Shown here: in pieces, positions 8,405 through 16,934 of the stretch
Numbering within the stretch: the stretch's first letter is position 1
Layout of the letters: every line of letters starts with the position of its first letter
DNA from: Streptomyces asiaticus
Lineage (GTDB): Bacteria > Actinomycetota > Actinomycetes > Streptomycetales > Streptomycetaceae
Length of the DNA stretch: 64,000 bases
Direction of reading: 5' to 3'
NCBI RefSeq assembly: GCF_018138715.1
Contig: NZ_JAGSHX010000006.1
Span: 4,774,001 to 4,838,000, forward strand
The notes under the pieces: model-generated
Seen by the model: the letters and a program-made list of their open reading frames with translations, nothing else
What the model was told of the DNA's origin: nothing
Database searches by the model: none
Position numbers and translations under genes: made by a program

Positions 8405-9070
8405 CTACGAGGTGGCGTCCTTGGCGTCGGCTTCGGTCTCGGCTTCGGTCTCGGTCTCGGCTTCGGTCTCGGCCCCGCCGTCCTCCGAGTCCTCGAAATA
8501 CGCGTCGAGGACCGCGTCCAGCTCCGCCGTCCATTCCTTGAGGAGTTTGCGGGCCGGTGCCTCGACATCGGCGGTGTACCAGCGCCGGTTGGTCGTATAG
8601 ACGGTGATCCCGAAGCGCTTGCCGAACCGCGGGGTGTCGACCTCCACCGCGCCGATCTCGTCCCATCCGAACTCGGCCTTCTCGCCGTCGAGTTCGAATA
8701 CGACCCCGCGGCGCCCGGCTCGTATCGCACCGCGCCGGTCGGACACCTCGAAGGCGGCCCCGCCGTCCTCGTCCGCGTCCTCGTCCTCCGCGTCGTCGTC
8801 CGCTTCCCCGTCGGACGCGACGACGTCCTTCGACACGTCGGCGTCGCCGTCGGACTCCGTCTCGGCCTCGACGCCCTCTTCGTCGTCGAGCTCGTCGAGC
8901 TCCGGCTCGTCCTCGGCGGTGACTTCCTCCGGCGGCTGTTCCGCCGCTGCCTTGTCCGGGGCGTCCTCCTCCACATCGGCAGGGCGCGGGGACGTCAGGC
9001 CGGGGATGTACCCCGGATCCGTCCCGGCGGTAGGCATGGGCGGGATGATCGGTCCAGTGCTCTGCTCCAC
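8405..9070 (-). CDS. Acidic hypothetical protein with C-terminal folded domain
   Basis: About 221 residues. The N-terminal half is extremely acidic and disordered (runs of D and E). The second half is a compact domain: FEVSDRRGAIRAGRRGVVFEL, WDEIGAVEVDTPRFGKRFGITVYTTNRRWYTADVEAP, LLKEWTAELDAVLDAYFE, reminiscent of PH-like or small beta-barrel modules. It ends in an ETEAETE repeat from a 6/12-bp tandem repeat (8421-8475). Start uncertain: GTG 9070, ATG 9037 and TTG 9124 are in frame, none with a strong ribosome site. Function unknown; homologues are common in Streptomyces as uncharacterised proteins (from memory). Confidence 0.6.
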   Translation of the reverse strand: MEQSTGPIIPPMPTAGTDPGYIPGLTSPRPADVEEDAPDKAAAEQPPEEVTAEDEPELDELDDEEGVEAETESDGDADVSKDVVASDGEADDDAEDEDADEDGGAAFEVSDRRGAIRAGRRGVVFELDGEKAEFGWDEIGAVEVDTPRFGKRFGITVYTTNRRWYTADVEAPARKLLKEWTAELDAVLDAYFEDSEDGGAETEAETETEAETEADAKDATS

Positions 9071-9297
9071 GGCCGGAAGTATTGCCGATAAACCTGTGCC
9101 GACGACAGGCAACCTCGGGGCCAATCGAGCCGACGCGGAAAAGCCGCAGGTTAGGCGGAGCCGATTCCGACGCGGACCGCAGCGGCCGCCCGGCGGGCGC
9201 GCCCCTTTGCCGTACCTTTACTATGGGTGTGGGGACACTTGACCCACCAGCGCCCTCCCAGCACTTTCCCAGCGACGTAAGGAGCACCGGACCCGCA

Positions 9298-9387
9298 ATG
9301 GGCGAACCTCCCAGTACCACCCGTGCCACTCCCCGCCCGCCCCTCACCGGAACACCCCTTGTCGGGCAGACGGGACTGGCACGGTGA
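9298..9387 (+). CDS. Short proline-rich upstream ORF coupled to the CNNM gene
   Basis: 29-codon ORF, ATG 9298, with AAGGAG 13 bp upstream. It contains six prolines (including two PP pairs), and its stop overlaps the GTG start of the next gene as GTGA (9384-9387). It may be a regulatory leader whose translation controls entry into the membrane-protein gene, or just a chance ORF. No homology recognised. Confidence 0.35.
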   Translation: MGEPPSTTRATPRPPLTGTPLVGQTGLAR

Positions 9388-10769
9388 CCGAGATCCTGCT
9401 GCTTCTCCTCGCGCTGGCCCTCACCCTGGCCTGCGCCCTCTTCGTGGCCGCCGAGTTCTCCCTCACCACCGTCGAGCGCGGCGCCCTGGAGCGTGCCGCC
9501 GAAGCCGGTGAGCGCGGGGCCGACAGCGCGCTCACGGCCGTGCGCCGGCTGACGTTCCAGCTCTCCGGGGCCCAGCTGGGCATCACCGTCACCTCCCTGG
9601 TGATCGGCATGCTCGCCGAGCCATCGCTGGCCGTCCTCCTCGAAACCCCGCTCACCGCGATCGGCCTGCCCGCCGGCGCGGCCTCGACGACCGCCGTGGT
9701 GCTGGGCGTGGCCGTCTCCACGGTGGTGCTCATGGTCGCCGGGGAGCTGGTGCCCAAGAACTGGGCCATCTCCCGGCCCCTGCACGTGGCCAAGGCGGTC
9801 GCCTCCCCGCAGCGCGCCTTCACCGCCGCCTTCGCCCCGCTGATCCACCACCTCAACAACACGGCCAACCGCCTGGTGCGCCGCATGGGCCTGGAGCCCG
9901 CCGAGGAGCTGGCCTCGGCCCGTACGCCGGACGAGCTGGTCGCGCTGGCCCGCCACTCGGCCGCCGAGGGCGCGCTGGAGCAGGACGCGGCCGAGCTGTT
10001 CGTCCGCACGCTCCACCTGGGCGAGCTGACCGCCGAGAACGTGATGACCCCGCGCGTGGACGTCCAGGCGCTGGAGGCCCACGCCACCGCCGCCGACGCG
10101 GCCAACCTCACCCTGGCCACCGGGCGGTCCCGCCTCCCCGTCTACCGCGACACCCTGGACGAGGTGGTCGGCACCGTGCACATCCGCGACGTCCTCGCCC
10201 TGGACGCCGCCCGCCGCGCCACCACCCCCGTCACCGACCTGGCCACGCCCCCGCTTCTGGTGCCCGACAGCCTCCCGGTGGACCGGCTGCTGGACCGGCT
10301 GCGCCGTGCGCACACCATGGCCGTCGTCATCGACGAGTACGGGGGCACCGCGGGCATCGCCACCCTGGAGGACATCGTCGAGGAGATCGTCGGTGACGTC
10401 CGCGACGAATACGACCCCGACGAGACGCCGGGCCTGGTCCCCCTCGGCCCCGGCACCTGGGAGGCGGACGGCGGCGTACGGCTGGACGAGCTCACCGGCA
10501 TCGGCCTGGCCGCCCCCGAGGGCCCGTACGAAACGGTCGCGGGCCTCCTGGCCACCGCCCTGGGGCGCATCCCGGCGGCCGGGGACACCCTCGAGACGGA
10601 CGACGGCTGGCAGCTCACGGTCCTGAAGGTGGACCACCACCGGGCCGACCGCGTACGGATCACGGAAGCCGCCGAGGCCGTCCACCCCACCCAGGCCGCC
10701 GAGGCCGTCCACCCCACCCAGCCTCCCGAGGCTGTCCAGACCACCGAGTCCCCCGAGGCCGCCCGATGA
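9384..10769 (+). CDS. CNNM/CorC-HlyC family membrane protein (hemolysin-like)
   Basis: 461 residues. The N-terminal DUF21/CNNM membrane domain (about 1-190, starting MTEILLLLLALALTLACALFVAAEFSL) has about three to four membrane segments. Paired CBS domains follow (about 205-335; NVMTPRVDVQALEAH, DEYGGTAGIATLEDIVEEIVGDVRDEYD), then a CorC/HlyC C-terminal domain (about 350-425) and a tail with a 24-bp-encoded repeat (EAVHPTQAA). CNNM proteins are linked to Mg2+ (and Co2+) efflux with nucleotide sensing by the CBS pair. Overlaps the next gene by ATGA (10766-10769), so the two are co-translated and possibly heteromeric. Confidence 0.88.
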   Translation: MTEILLLLLALALTLACALFVAAEFSLTTVERGALERAAEAGERGADSALTAVRRLTFQLSGAQLGITVTSLVIGMLAEPSLAVLLETPLTAIGLPAGAASTTAVVLGVAVSTVVLMVAGELVPKNWAISRPLHVAKAVASPQRAFTAAFAPLIHHLNNTANRLVRRMGLEPAEELASARTPDELVALARHSAAEGALEQDAAELFVRTLHLGELTAENVMTPRVDVQALEAHATAADAANLTLATGRSRLPVYRDTLDEVVGTVHIRDVLALDAARRATTPVTDLATPPLLVPDSLPVDRLLDRLRRAHTMAVVIDEYGGTAGIATLEDIVEEIVGDVRDEYDPDETPGLVPLGPGTWEADGGVRLDELTGIGLAAPEGPYETVAGLLATALGRIPAAGDTLETDDGWQLTVLKVDHHRADRVRITEAAEAVHPTQAAEAVHPTQPPEAVQTTESPEAAR

Positions 10770-11785
10770 CCGTCGTCCAACTCACCATCGGCGCCCTCAC
10801 CCTCCTCACCAACGCCTTCTTCGTCGGCGCCGAATTCGCCCTGATCTCCGTGCGCCGCAGCCAGATCGAACCGCGCGCCCAGGCGGGGGAGAAGCGGGCG
10901 CGCGGTGTGCTGTGGGCGCTGGAGCACCTGTCCGCGCTGATGGCCACCGCCCAGCTCGGCATCACCATTTCCTCCCTCGTGCTGGGGGCGGTCGCCGAAC
11001 CGGCCATCGCCCATCTGCTGGAGCCCGGCTTCGACGCCGTTCACGTGCCGCACGCCCTGGTGCATCCGATCGCGTTCGTCATCGCGCTCACGGCGGCCAC
11101 GTATCTCCACATGCTCATCGGCGAGATGGTCCCCAAGAACATCGCCCTCGCCGCGCCCGAGCGCACCGCGCTCCTCCTCGGCCCGCCGCTGGTGGCCCTG
11201 ACCCGCCTGCTGCGCCCCGTCGTCTTCGGCGTCAACGCGTTCGCCAACGCGCTGCTGCGGCTGCTGAAGGTCGAGCCGAAGGACGAGGTCGAGTCGGTCT
11301 TCACCGACGCTGAACTCATCCGGCTGGTACGGGACTCCAGCGAGGCCGGGCTGCTGGACAAGTCCGGCGGCGAGCGGCTGCGCGACGCGCTGGAGCTGGG
11401 CACCCGGCGGGTCGGCGACATCCTCGTCCCCCTCGACGAGATGGTCACCGTCGACCACCGCGTCACCCCCGCCCAACTGGAACGTACGGCGGCCGCCTCC
11501 GGCTGCTCCCGCCTCCCGGTGACCGGGCCCGGCGGCGCCATCCTGGGCTATCTGCACATCAAGGACACCCTCGGCAGCGCCGACCGGGACCACCCCTTCC
11601 CCCGCACCGCCGTCCACACCGTCCCCCGCGTGCGCGCCGACACCCCGCTGGACGACACCCTCACCACCATGCGCGCCACCGGTGCCCACCTGGCCGCCGT
11701 GACGGCGGACACCGGTACGGTCCTGGGCTTCGTCACGATGACGGACGTCCTGGACGAACTCGTGGGCCCGGCCACCCCGGCGTAG
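10766..11785 (+). CDS. CNNM-type membrane protein, shorter paralogue
   Basis: 339 residues with the same plan as the upstream gene: DUF21/CNNM membrane domain (MTVVQLTIGALTLLTNAFFV, LMATAQLGITISSLVLG) and a CBS pair (about 205-335, ending VTMTDVLDELVGPATPA), but no CorC/HlyC C-terminal domain. Start ATG overlaps the previous stop, giving strict coupling. Such long/short CNNM pairs are common in actinobacteria. A metal-ion transport role is inferred from family. The ORF ends 78 bp before the converging kinase gene. Confidence 0.87.
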   Translation: MTVVQLTIGALTLLTNAFFVGAEFALISVRRSQIEPRAQAGEKRARGVLWALEHLSALMATAQLGITISSLVLGAVAEPAIAHLLEPGFDAVHVPHALVHPIAFVIALTAATYLHMLIGEMVPKNIALAAPERTALLLGPPLVALTRLLRPVVFGVNAFANALLRLLKVEPKDEVESVFTDAELIRLVRDSSEAGLLDKSGGERLRDALELGTRRVGDILVPLDEMVTVDHRVTPAQLERTAAASGCSRLPVTGPGGAILGYLHIKDTLGSADRDHPFPRTAVHTVPRVRADTPLDDTLTTMRATGAHLAAVTADTGTVLGFVTMTDVLDELVGPATPA

Positions 11786-11798
11786 CCGGGGGCGTCAC

Positions 11799-11875
11799 AC
11801 CGCGCCGCTCAGGACGACGGCGAGGTCGACGGCCGGGCCGCGCAGGGACGTGACCGCGCCGCTCAGGACGACGGC
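11799..11875. repeat. 23-bp direct repeat duplicating the kinase gene 3' end
   Basis: ACCGCGCCGCTCAGGACGAC with its next three bases occurs at 11799-11821 and 11853-11875, 54 bp apart. The inner copy holds the kinase stop codon (11863-11865). The spacing is a multiple of three, so the outer copy looks like a duplicated C-terminal segment. Confidence 0.75.
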
Positions 11876-14184
11876 CGGACCGACGGGTGCACCGACGGAC
11901 GGTCCGGCCGTACGGAGAACGCCGTGTCCCCGGCCGTCGCCACGATCGCGTCCTTGACGAGCACCACCCTCGGCTCCGTGTCCTCCGCCGAGTTCCCGGG
12001 GTCGTTCAGCGCGGCCGTGCGCCACGCCTCCTTGCCGTCGTCCACGTCCAGCGCCAGCAGACGGCCGAAGCGGTTGACGAAGTACAGCTGCCCGTACCGC
12101 CGGGACAGCACCGGCTCGGACAGGCTCTCCGTTTCCGTCACCCGCTGCCACAGCTCCCGGCCGCTGTCCGCCGCCACCGCGGTGACCGTCCCGTTGGGAC
12201 GGACGAAGTAGACGGCGCCGTGCAGCAGGGTCGGCTTGCCGAGCACCGGGCGCTTCAGCGGGATCCGCGTGACCTCGCCGGTGCGCGGATCCACCCGCAC
12301 CAGCCCCTTGTACGGGCGCTCGTACCCCGAGTCGTACACCTCCTTCCCGGTCTGCGGGATCACGAACAGCGGCTTGCCCTGAACCGCGCCGAGGCTCAGC
12401 GTCTTCCGCGGGAGGGTGGTGAGGTGCCGCTGCCTGCCGTCGGAGGGGTCGAACGCCAGCAGGTCATACGGGCCGTCGGCGGCCAGGCCGTTGGAGTCGG
12501 CGGGCGCGCACAGGGCGTACGGCGCCCCGTTCAGCGCCGTCGGCTCGCAGAACCTCCCCTCGGGCGCCGGTGACTGCCACAGCCGGGCGCCCGACGGCCC
12601 GTAGGCGACGAGCTCCCGGTCGTCCGGCGACAGCGTCAGCACTCCGCCGCGGAACATGTGCACGTCGGCGGAGCCGCTGATGCTCCGCTCCCACCGCTGC
12701 TTCCGGGTGACGACGTCCAGGGCCACGACGGACCGCCCGCCCTCCTCCGACGCGCGGTAGGTGTAGACGATGCCGTCCCGTACCCCGATGGGCCGCGCCA
12801 GCTGGGGACGGGTGCCCCACCGCCACTGGACGCGGCCGGTGGCGGCGTCGACCCTGGCGACCGTGAATCCGCTGCCGCCGCAGTACAGGGCCCGGCCGTC
12901 CTCCGGGGCGCATCCGGGCTCGTCGTAGACGAGGGGCGGCCCCTCGGTCCCGACCCGCAGATCCGTCCGCCACGGCTGCCAGCCCTTGGGGAGCGAGGCG
13001 GGCTGCTGGGAGTGCGCGGCGTCGGCGGGGGCGGACGCGTCGCCCGACGAGTCCGTCATGTCCGGGGCGAAGACCGCAGCGGCGACGATCAGCCCGGTGA
13101 GGGCCACGGCCACTCCGGTGGTGGTGACGACGAGCCGCCGCCGCGCGCCTCGCTTGGATGCGGTCCGCTGGGGGGCGGGCGGCTCGGGGGCGAGGGTCGG
13201 TGCCGGTGCCGGTGCCGGGGAGACGGGCGGAGGTCCAACGGCGGAGGTTGCCGGGCCGTGGGGCATTCCGAGGCGGTCGACCGGCCCATGCCCGTCAACC
13301 GCCCCATGCCCGTCGACCGCCCCATGCCCGTCGACCGTCGCGGAGCTGTCGGCCGCCGACGGGGAAGCCGCCGGGAAGTCCGACAGCTCGCGCAGCATGC
13401 GATGCAACTCGTCCAGTTCCGGCCGGGCCTCCGGCTCCTTGGCCAGACAGCGCTCGGCGATGGGCCGCAGCGGTTCCGGGACCCCTTCCAGCGTCGGATG
13501 CTCGTACATCACCTGGTAGCCCGACAGATAGGGGCTGTCCGACTCGAACGGGCTGCTGCCCCGCGCCGCGTACACCAGCAGCGAACCCAGCGAGAAGACG
13601 TCCGACGCCCCCGTGACGCCCCGCGGACTGCGCAGCTGCTCCGGCGACATGAACGGCGGGGTGCCGAGCACCCGCCCGATGGTGACGGTGAGCGTCTGGC
13701 TGTCGACGGCGCGGGAGATGCCGAAGTCGATGACGCGCGGACCGTCCGCGGCCATCAGGATGTTGGCCGGTTTCAGGTCCCGGTGCACCACCCCGGCCCG
13801 GTGGATGTCGCTCAGCGCCTCGACCAGCCCGAGGCCGAGCGTCCGCAACTCCCGCCCGCTCAGGGGGCCGTTCCTCCGTACGACCTCGGAGAGGGTGTGC
13901 CCCGGTACGTACAGGGTGGCCATCCACGGCCGGTCGGCCTCCGGATCGGCGTCCACGACGGGAGCGGTGAACGCCCCGCTCACCCGGCGCGCCGCCGCGA
14001 CCTCCTGCCGGAAGCGGGTGCGGAACTCCTCGTCCTGCGCGTACTGCTCATGGACCAGTTTGATCGCGACCTGCCGCCCCGAGGCCGCACGCCCGAGATA
14101 GACGACGCCCATGCCGCCCGCCCCGAGCCGGTCGAGCAGGGCGTAGCCGCCTATGGATTCCGGATCCCCGGTGGCCAGCGGCAT
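11863..14184 (-). CDS. Membrane Ser/Thr protein kinase with PQQ-like beta-propeller sensor
   Basis: 773 residues. The cytoplasmic Hanks-type kinase (about 13-270) has Gly-loop GAGGMG (21-26), Lys42, catalytic HRDLKPAN (134-141), DFG (153-155) and the PPFMSPEQL activation segment. A Pro/Ala linker carries three DGHG(A/P)V repeats. One membrane helix (351-373, VVTTTGVAVALTGLIVAAA) follows, then an extracellular region with PQQ/WD40-type repeats (GRVQWRWG, KQRWERSI, GRELWQRV, GKEAWRTA). The kinase is active by motif content; the propeller probably senses an extracellular ligand or wall state. Start ATG 14184 is preceded by GAGAGGGG. The extreme C-terminus (repeats of RPSVHPSV) has been altered by tandem duplication. 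Confidence 0.93.
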   Translation of the reverse strand: MPLATGDPESIGGYALLDRLGAGGMGVVYLGRAASGRQVAIKLVHEQYAQDEEFRTRFRQEVAAARRVSGAFTAPVVDADPEADRPWMATLYVPGHTLSEVVRRNGPLSGRELRTLGLGLVEALSDIHRAGVVHRDLKPANILMAADGPRVIDFGISRAVDSQTLTVTIGRVLGTPPFMSPEQLRSPRGVTGASDVFSLGSLLVYAARGSSPFESDSPYLSGYQVMYEHPTLEGVPEPLRPIAERCLAKEPEARPELDELHRMLRELSDFPAASPSAADSSATVDGHGAVDGHGAVDGHGPVDRLGMPHGPATSAVGPPPVSPAPAPAPTLAPEPPAPQRTASKRGARRRLVVTTTGVAVALTGLIVAAAVFAPDMTDSSGDASAPADAAHSQQPASLPKGWQPWRTDLRVGTEGPPLVYDEPGCAPEDGRALYCGGSGFTVARVDAATGRVQWRWGTRPQLARPIGVRDGIVYTYRASEEGGRSVVALDVVTRKQRWERSISGSADVHMFRGGVLTLSPDDRELVAYGPSGARLWQSPAPEGRFCEPTALNGAPYALCAPADSNGLAADGPYDLLAFDPSDGRQRHLTTLPRKTLSLGAVQGKPLFVIPQTGKEVYDSGYERPYKGLVRVDPRTGEVTRIPLKRPVLGKPTLLHGAVYFVRPNGTVTAVAADSGRELWQRVTETESLSEPVLSRRYGQLYFVNRFGRLLALDVDDGKEAWRTAALNDPGNSAEDTEPRVVLVKDAIVATAGDTAFSVRPDRPSVHPSVRPSS

Positions 14185-14498
14185 CGCCGATCCCCTCTCC
14201 CGCGCCTCTCCCGCGCTGTTTTTCGCGTCTCGAACACGGCCCTACCGGAGACCTACATTAGGTCGGCCGGGGCCTCGGCGGACCATGCGGTCCAGGACGT
14301 GGCGGAACGGTGATGTGGGCCAGGGTGGCGCGCAGGGGGCGAACGGCCGGTGTGGACGGGGAAGTTCCGTTAGCGGCGCGTTAGCGGAACGGTGTCGGGA
14401 CGGCAGTGATACGGCAGCGGACCACGGAAGGCTCATAGCCATACCGAGGGCCGGTTCGGAACACCGGCCGGACCGCCGACCCATTGGGGGAGCCCACC
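14185..14498. other. Divergent intergenic region, kinase / DUF4232 lipoprotein
   Basis: 314 bp without a gene. It contains the kinase ribosome site at its left edge and, at 14368-14387, a pair of CGTTAGCGG repeats upstream of the lipoprotein gene. No RNA gene or terminator was recognised. Confidence 0.6.
14368..14387 (+). promoter_or_regulatory. 11-bp-phased direct repeat CGTTAGCGG x2 (DUF4232 box 1)
   Basis: Exact CGTTAGCGG at 14368-14376 and 14379-14387, starts 11 bp apart, followed by AACGG. The second copy starts 120 bp before the lipoprotein ATG. The same layout occurs upstream of the two other DUF4232 genes (19267 and 27198). An 11-bp direct repeat is typical of OmpR/PhoB-type response regulators; the binding protein is unknown. 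Confidence 0.55.
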
Positions 14499-15257
14499 AT
14501 GAACGTCACCGCTTACCGCCGCGGCCGCACCGTCCGGACGATCGCCGCCTCCATCGTGGCCGTCGCCGCCCTGAGCGTGACCGCCGCGTGCAGCGGGGGC
14601 GGAGACGGAGGCTCCGACAACGCGGGCAAGGCGAACTCGTCGGCCACGGCCCCCGCGTCCGGCACGGACGCACAGGGCGCGGACAAGGCCGAGGGCGGCA
14701 AGGAGAACCAGGCCGGCAAGGAGAACCAGGCCGGCAAGGAGAACCAGGGCGGCAAGGAGAACCAGGGCGGCAAGGAGGGCGCCACGGGCGTCAAGGATGC
14801 GAAGTCGCAGACCCAGAAGTCCGGCGGCGGCTCCGAGTCCGAGCCGGTCGGCGACTGCGACATCAACAAGACGGCCATCACCGTCCAGAACGTCAAGAGC
14901 CCCGTCAACCACATGCTGCTCAAGGCGACCAACAAGGCCGGCGTGGACTGCAAGCTGGTCGGCTACCCGGGCCTGAAGTTCGGCGCCAGCGCGCAGGCCG
15001 CCACCCCGGTGAACGAGGACAGCAAGCCGCAGGCCGTGGTCATGCTCGCCCCGGGCGAGAGCGCCTACGCGGGCATCACCACCTCCGCGGCGGACGGCTC
15101 GGGCGCCGAGGGCGGCAAGGTCGACTCGCTCGAGGTCTTCATCGACGGCAGCGAGGACCCCAAGCCGGTCGAACTGCCCGGCGGCTCGGTCTACGTCGAC
15201 AGCGCGGCGAAGGTCACGTATTGGCAGACGGACGCGCAGACCGCCCTGACCTGGTAA
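14499..15257 (+). CDS. DUF4232 lipoprotein with GGKENQA repeats
   Basis: 252-residue exported lipoprotein. A signal peptide (MNVTAYRRGRTVRTIAAS, then a hydrophobic stretch) ends in lipobox VTAAC, so it should be lipidated at Cys31. A low-complexity Ser/Gly/Ala linker contains four GKENQ repeats encoded by an 18-bp tandem repeat (14694-14775). The C-terminal DUF4232 domain (about 115-252) has paired cysteines (VGDCDIN, VDCKLVGYPGL). ATG 14499 lies behind GGGGGAG; the in-frame ATG at 14484 has no ribosome site. Function of DUF4232 is not established. Two paralogues lie at 19374 and 26422. Confidence 0.88.
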   Translation: MNVTAYRRGRTVRTIAASIVAVAALSVTAACSGGGDGGSDNAGKANSSATAPASGTDAQGADKAEGGKENQAGKENQAGKENQGGKENQGGKEGATGVKDAKSQTQKSGGGSESEPVGDCDINKTAITVQNVKSPVNHMLLKATNKAGVDCKLVGYPGLKFGASAQAATPVNEDSKPQAVVMLAPGESAYAGITTSAADGSGAEGGKVDSLEVFIDGSEDPKPVELPGGSVYVDSAAKVTYWQTDAQTALTW

Positions 15258-15284
15258 CACGCGCACAAGCACCCTTGCGTCTCG

Positions 15285-15306
15285 GGTGTCCATGTACATG
15301 AACACC
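15285..15306. promoter_or_regulatory. 22-bp near-perfect palindrome upstream of TSUP gene
   Basis: Arms GGTGTCCATGT and ACATGAACACC pair at 20 of 22 positions, with a perfect CATGTACATG core. It lies 88 bp upstream of the transporter start and 28 bp after the preceding stop. It is not GC-rich and lacks a T-run, so it fits a repressor operator better than a terminator. Confidence 0.6.
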
Positions 15307-15393
15307 GTCTTGCATAGAAGACAGCCCTCCCTGGAGGATGAGGCGGCGCCGCCGACGCGGCGCACCGGGCACAGGCACAGGGGTGGGGAACGG

Positions 15394-16152
15394 ATGGGCA
15401 TCGGCTCCGCGGCGCTGCTGGTGTCGGCCGGTGTGGCCTCCGGGCTCGCCGGTTCGATCGCGGGGCTGGCCTCGCTGTTCAGCTATCCGGCGCTGCTGGC
15501 GGTGGGACTGCCGCCGGTGGCCGCGAATGTGACCAACACGGTGGCGCTGTTCTCCAACACCGTCGGCACCGCGGCCGGATCCCGCACCGAACTCCGCGGC
15601 CAGCGCGACCGCCTCCTCCGGCTCGCCACCATCGCGGCGCTGGGCGGCGCGGTCGGGGCCGCCCTGCTGCTGGGCACCCCGTCCTCCGCCTTCGAGGCCG
15701 TTGTGCCGTGGCTGATCGCCCTCGGCTCGGTACTGATCCTGGTCCGCGACCCGCTCCGCCGCCTCATGGCCTCCCGCCCACGCCCCCTCGCCCACACCGC
15801 CCGCCCCACCCTCCCGGTGGCGTGCGCGGTCCTGCTGGTCGGCCTCTACGGCGGCTACTTCGGCGCGGCCTCGGGCGTCCTGATGCTGGCAGTGCTCTCC
15901 CTGACGGCCACGGAACCCCTCCCGGTCACCAACGCCGTCAAGAACATCGCCACCGGCGCGGCCAACGTAACGGCCGCAGTCGCCTACGCGGCAGTAGCCC
16001 CCGTCAACTGGCCCGCCGCCGCCACCCTCGGCCTGGGCGCCCTCCTGGGCAGCCGCCTGGGCCCCCCGGCCGTCCGCCGCCTCCCCGAAACCCCCCTTCG
16101 CATCGCCATCGCCCTGAGCGGCCTCGGCCTGGCCATCTCCCTCTGGCACTGA
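15394..16152 (+). CDS. TSUP (TauE/SafE) family membrane transporter
   Basis: 252-residue integral membrane protein with about seven to eight hydrophobic segments. The internal repeat of the family is visible: GLAGSIAGLASLFSYPALLAVGLPPVAANVTNTVALFSNTVG and, later, YGGYFGAASGVLMLAVLSLTATEPLPVTNAVKNIATGAANV. TSUP proteins move sulfite, sulfonates or other small organic anions. ATG 15394 with GGTGGGGA upstream is preferred; the in-frame start at 15286 lies inside the palindromic operator. The 3' end shows a 17-bp duplication around the stop (from 16139 and 16156). Confidence 0.85.
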   Translation: MGIGSAALLVSAGVASGLAGSIAGLASLFSYPALLAVGLPPVAANVTNTVALFSNTVGTAAGSRTELRGQRDRLLRLATIAALGGAVGAALLLGTPSSAFEAVVPWLIALGSVLILVRDPLRRLMASRPRPLAHTARPTLPVACAVLLVGLYGGYFGAASGVLMLAVLSLTATEPLPVTNAVKNIATGAANVTAAVAYAAVAPVNWPAAATLGLGALLGSRLGPPAVRRLPETPLRIAIALSGLGLAISLWH

Positions 16153-16234
16153 CCCCCCTCTGGCGCCAGCCCCGCCGACGGCCCCCAGTCGCTGTACCGC
16201 TGCCGCCCGACGATCGCGGGCCTATTCTGTGCCG

Positions 16235-16819
16235 GTGAACAAATGGTCGCTCGAAGGCACTGTTGTCCGCCTCGTCCCGTTATCCGCCGACCATGCCGAG
16301 GCCCTCTTCCCCTCCGCGACCGACCCCGAGGTCTGGCGGTGGATGCCCCGGCCGCGCCCCGAGAGCGTGGGCCAACTGCGGGACATGCTCAGCGAGATGA
16401 TCGCCGACCCCACGCGGCGCTGCTTCGCGGTGCAACGGCGCGCTGACGGTACCGTCATCGGTTCAACCAGCATGTATGACCTCGACCTCGTCGAGAGCCG
16501 CACCGAGATCGGCGCGACATGGTTCGACCGTTCCTGCTGGGGCGGCCCGTACAACGCCGAGTCCAAGCTGCTTCTGTTCGGCCACGCCTTCGACGACCTG
16601 CGGCTCGCGCGGCTGGCCCTGCGCACGGACAACCTCAATGTGCGCTCGCAGCGTGCCCTGGCCCGCCTCGGCCTGGTCCACGAGGGGACCTTGCGCAGCC
16701 ATATGCGCCGCCCGGACGGCAGTCGTCGTGACTCGCTGTACTACAGCCTCCTCGCGGACGAATGGCCCGCGGTGCGAGACGCCCTGCTCGCCCGCGTCGC
16801 GGCCAGGCGCGTGGCCTGA
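16235..16819 (+). CDS. GNAT family N-acetyltransferase (RimJ/RimL-like)
   Basis: 194 residues starting GTG 16235 (VNKWSLEGTVVRLVPLS). Typical of the RimJ-type GNAT fold: VIGSTSMYDLDLVESRTEIGATWFDRSCWG, NAESKLLLFGHAFDDLRLARLALRTDNLNVRSQRALARLGLVHEG (acetyl-CoA and Asn-rich helix). It may acetylate a protein N-terminus or a small amine. A TATTCT hexamer at 16223-16228 ends six bases before the GTG, so the mRNA may be leaderless. A strong terminator follows at 16824. Confidence 0.85.
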   Translation: MNKWSLEGTVVRLVPLSADHAEALFPSATDPEVWRWMPRPRPESVGQLRDMLSEMIADPTRRCFAVQRRADGTVIGSTSMYDLDLVESRTEIGATWFDRSCWGGPYNAESKLLLFGHAFDDLRLARLALRTDNLNVRSQRALARLGLVHEGTLRSHMRRPDGSRRDSLYYSLLADEWPAVRDALLARVAARRVA

Positions 16820-16823
16820 AGCG

Positions 16824-16848
16824 GAGCCCGCCGCCATGAGGCGGGCTC
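16824..16848 (+). terminator. Hairpin terminator after the GNAT gene
   Basis: Perfect 9-bp stem GAGCCCGCC / GGCGGGCTC with a 7-base loop, starting four bases after the stop codon, followed by ATTA. Confidence 0.75.
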
Positions 16849-16934
16849 ATTACCCCGGACGTAATCGCGCCGCACCGCTGCCCCCGTCAGCATGGTGATC
16901 GCTCCCCGCAAGGTTTCCGATCGGAGGGATCACC

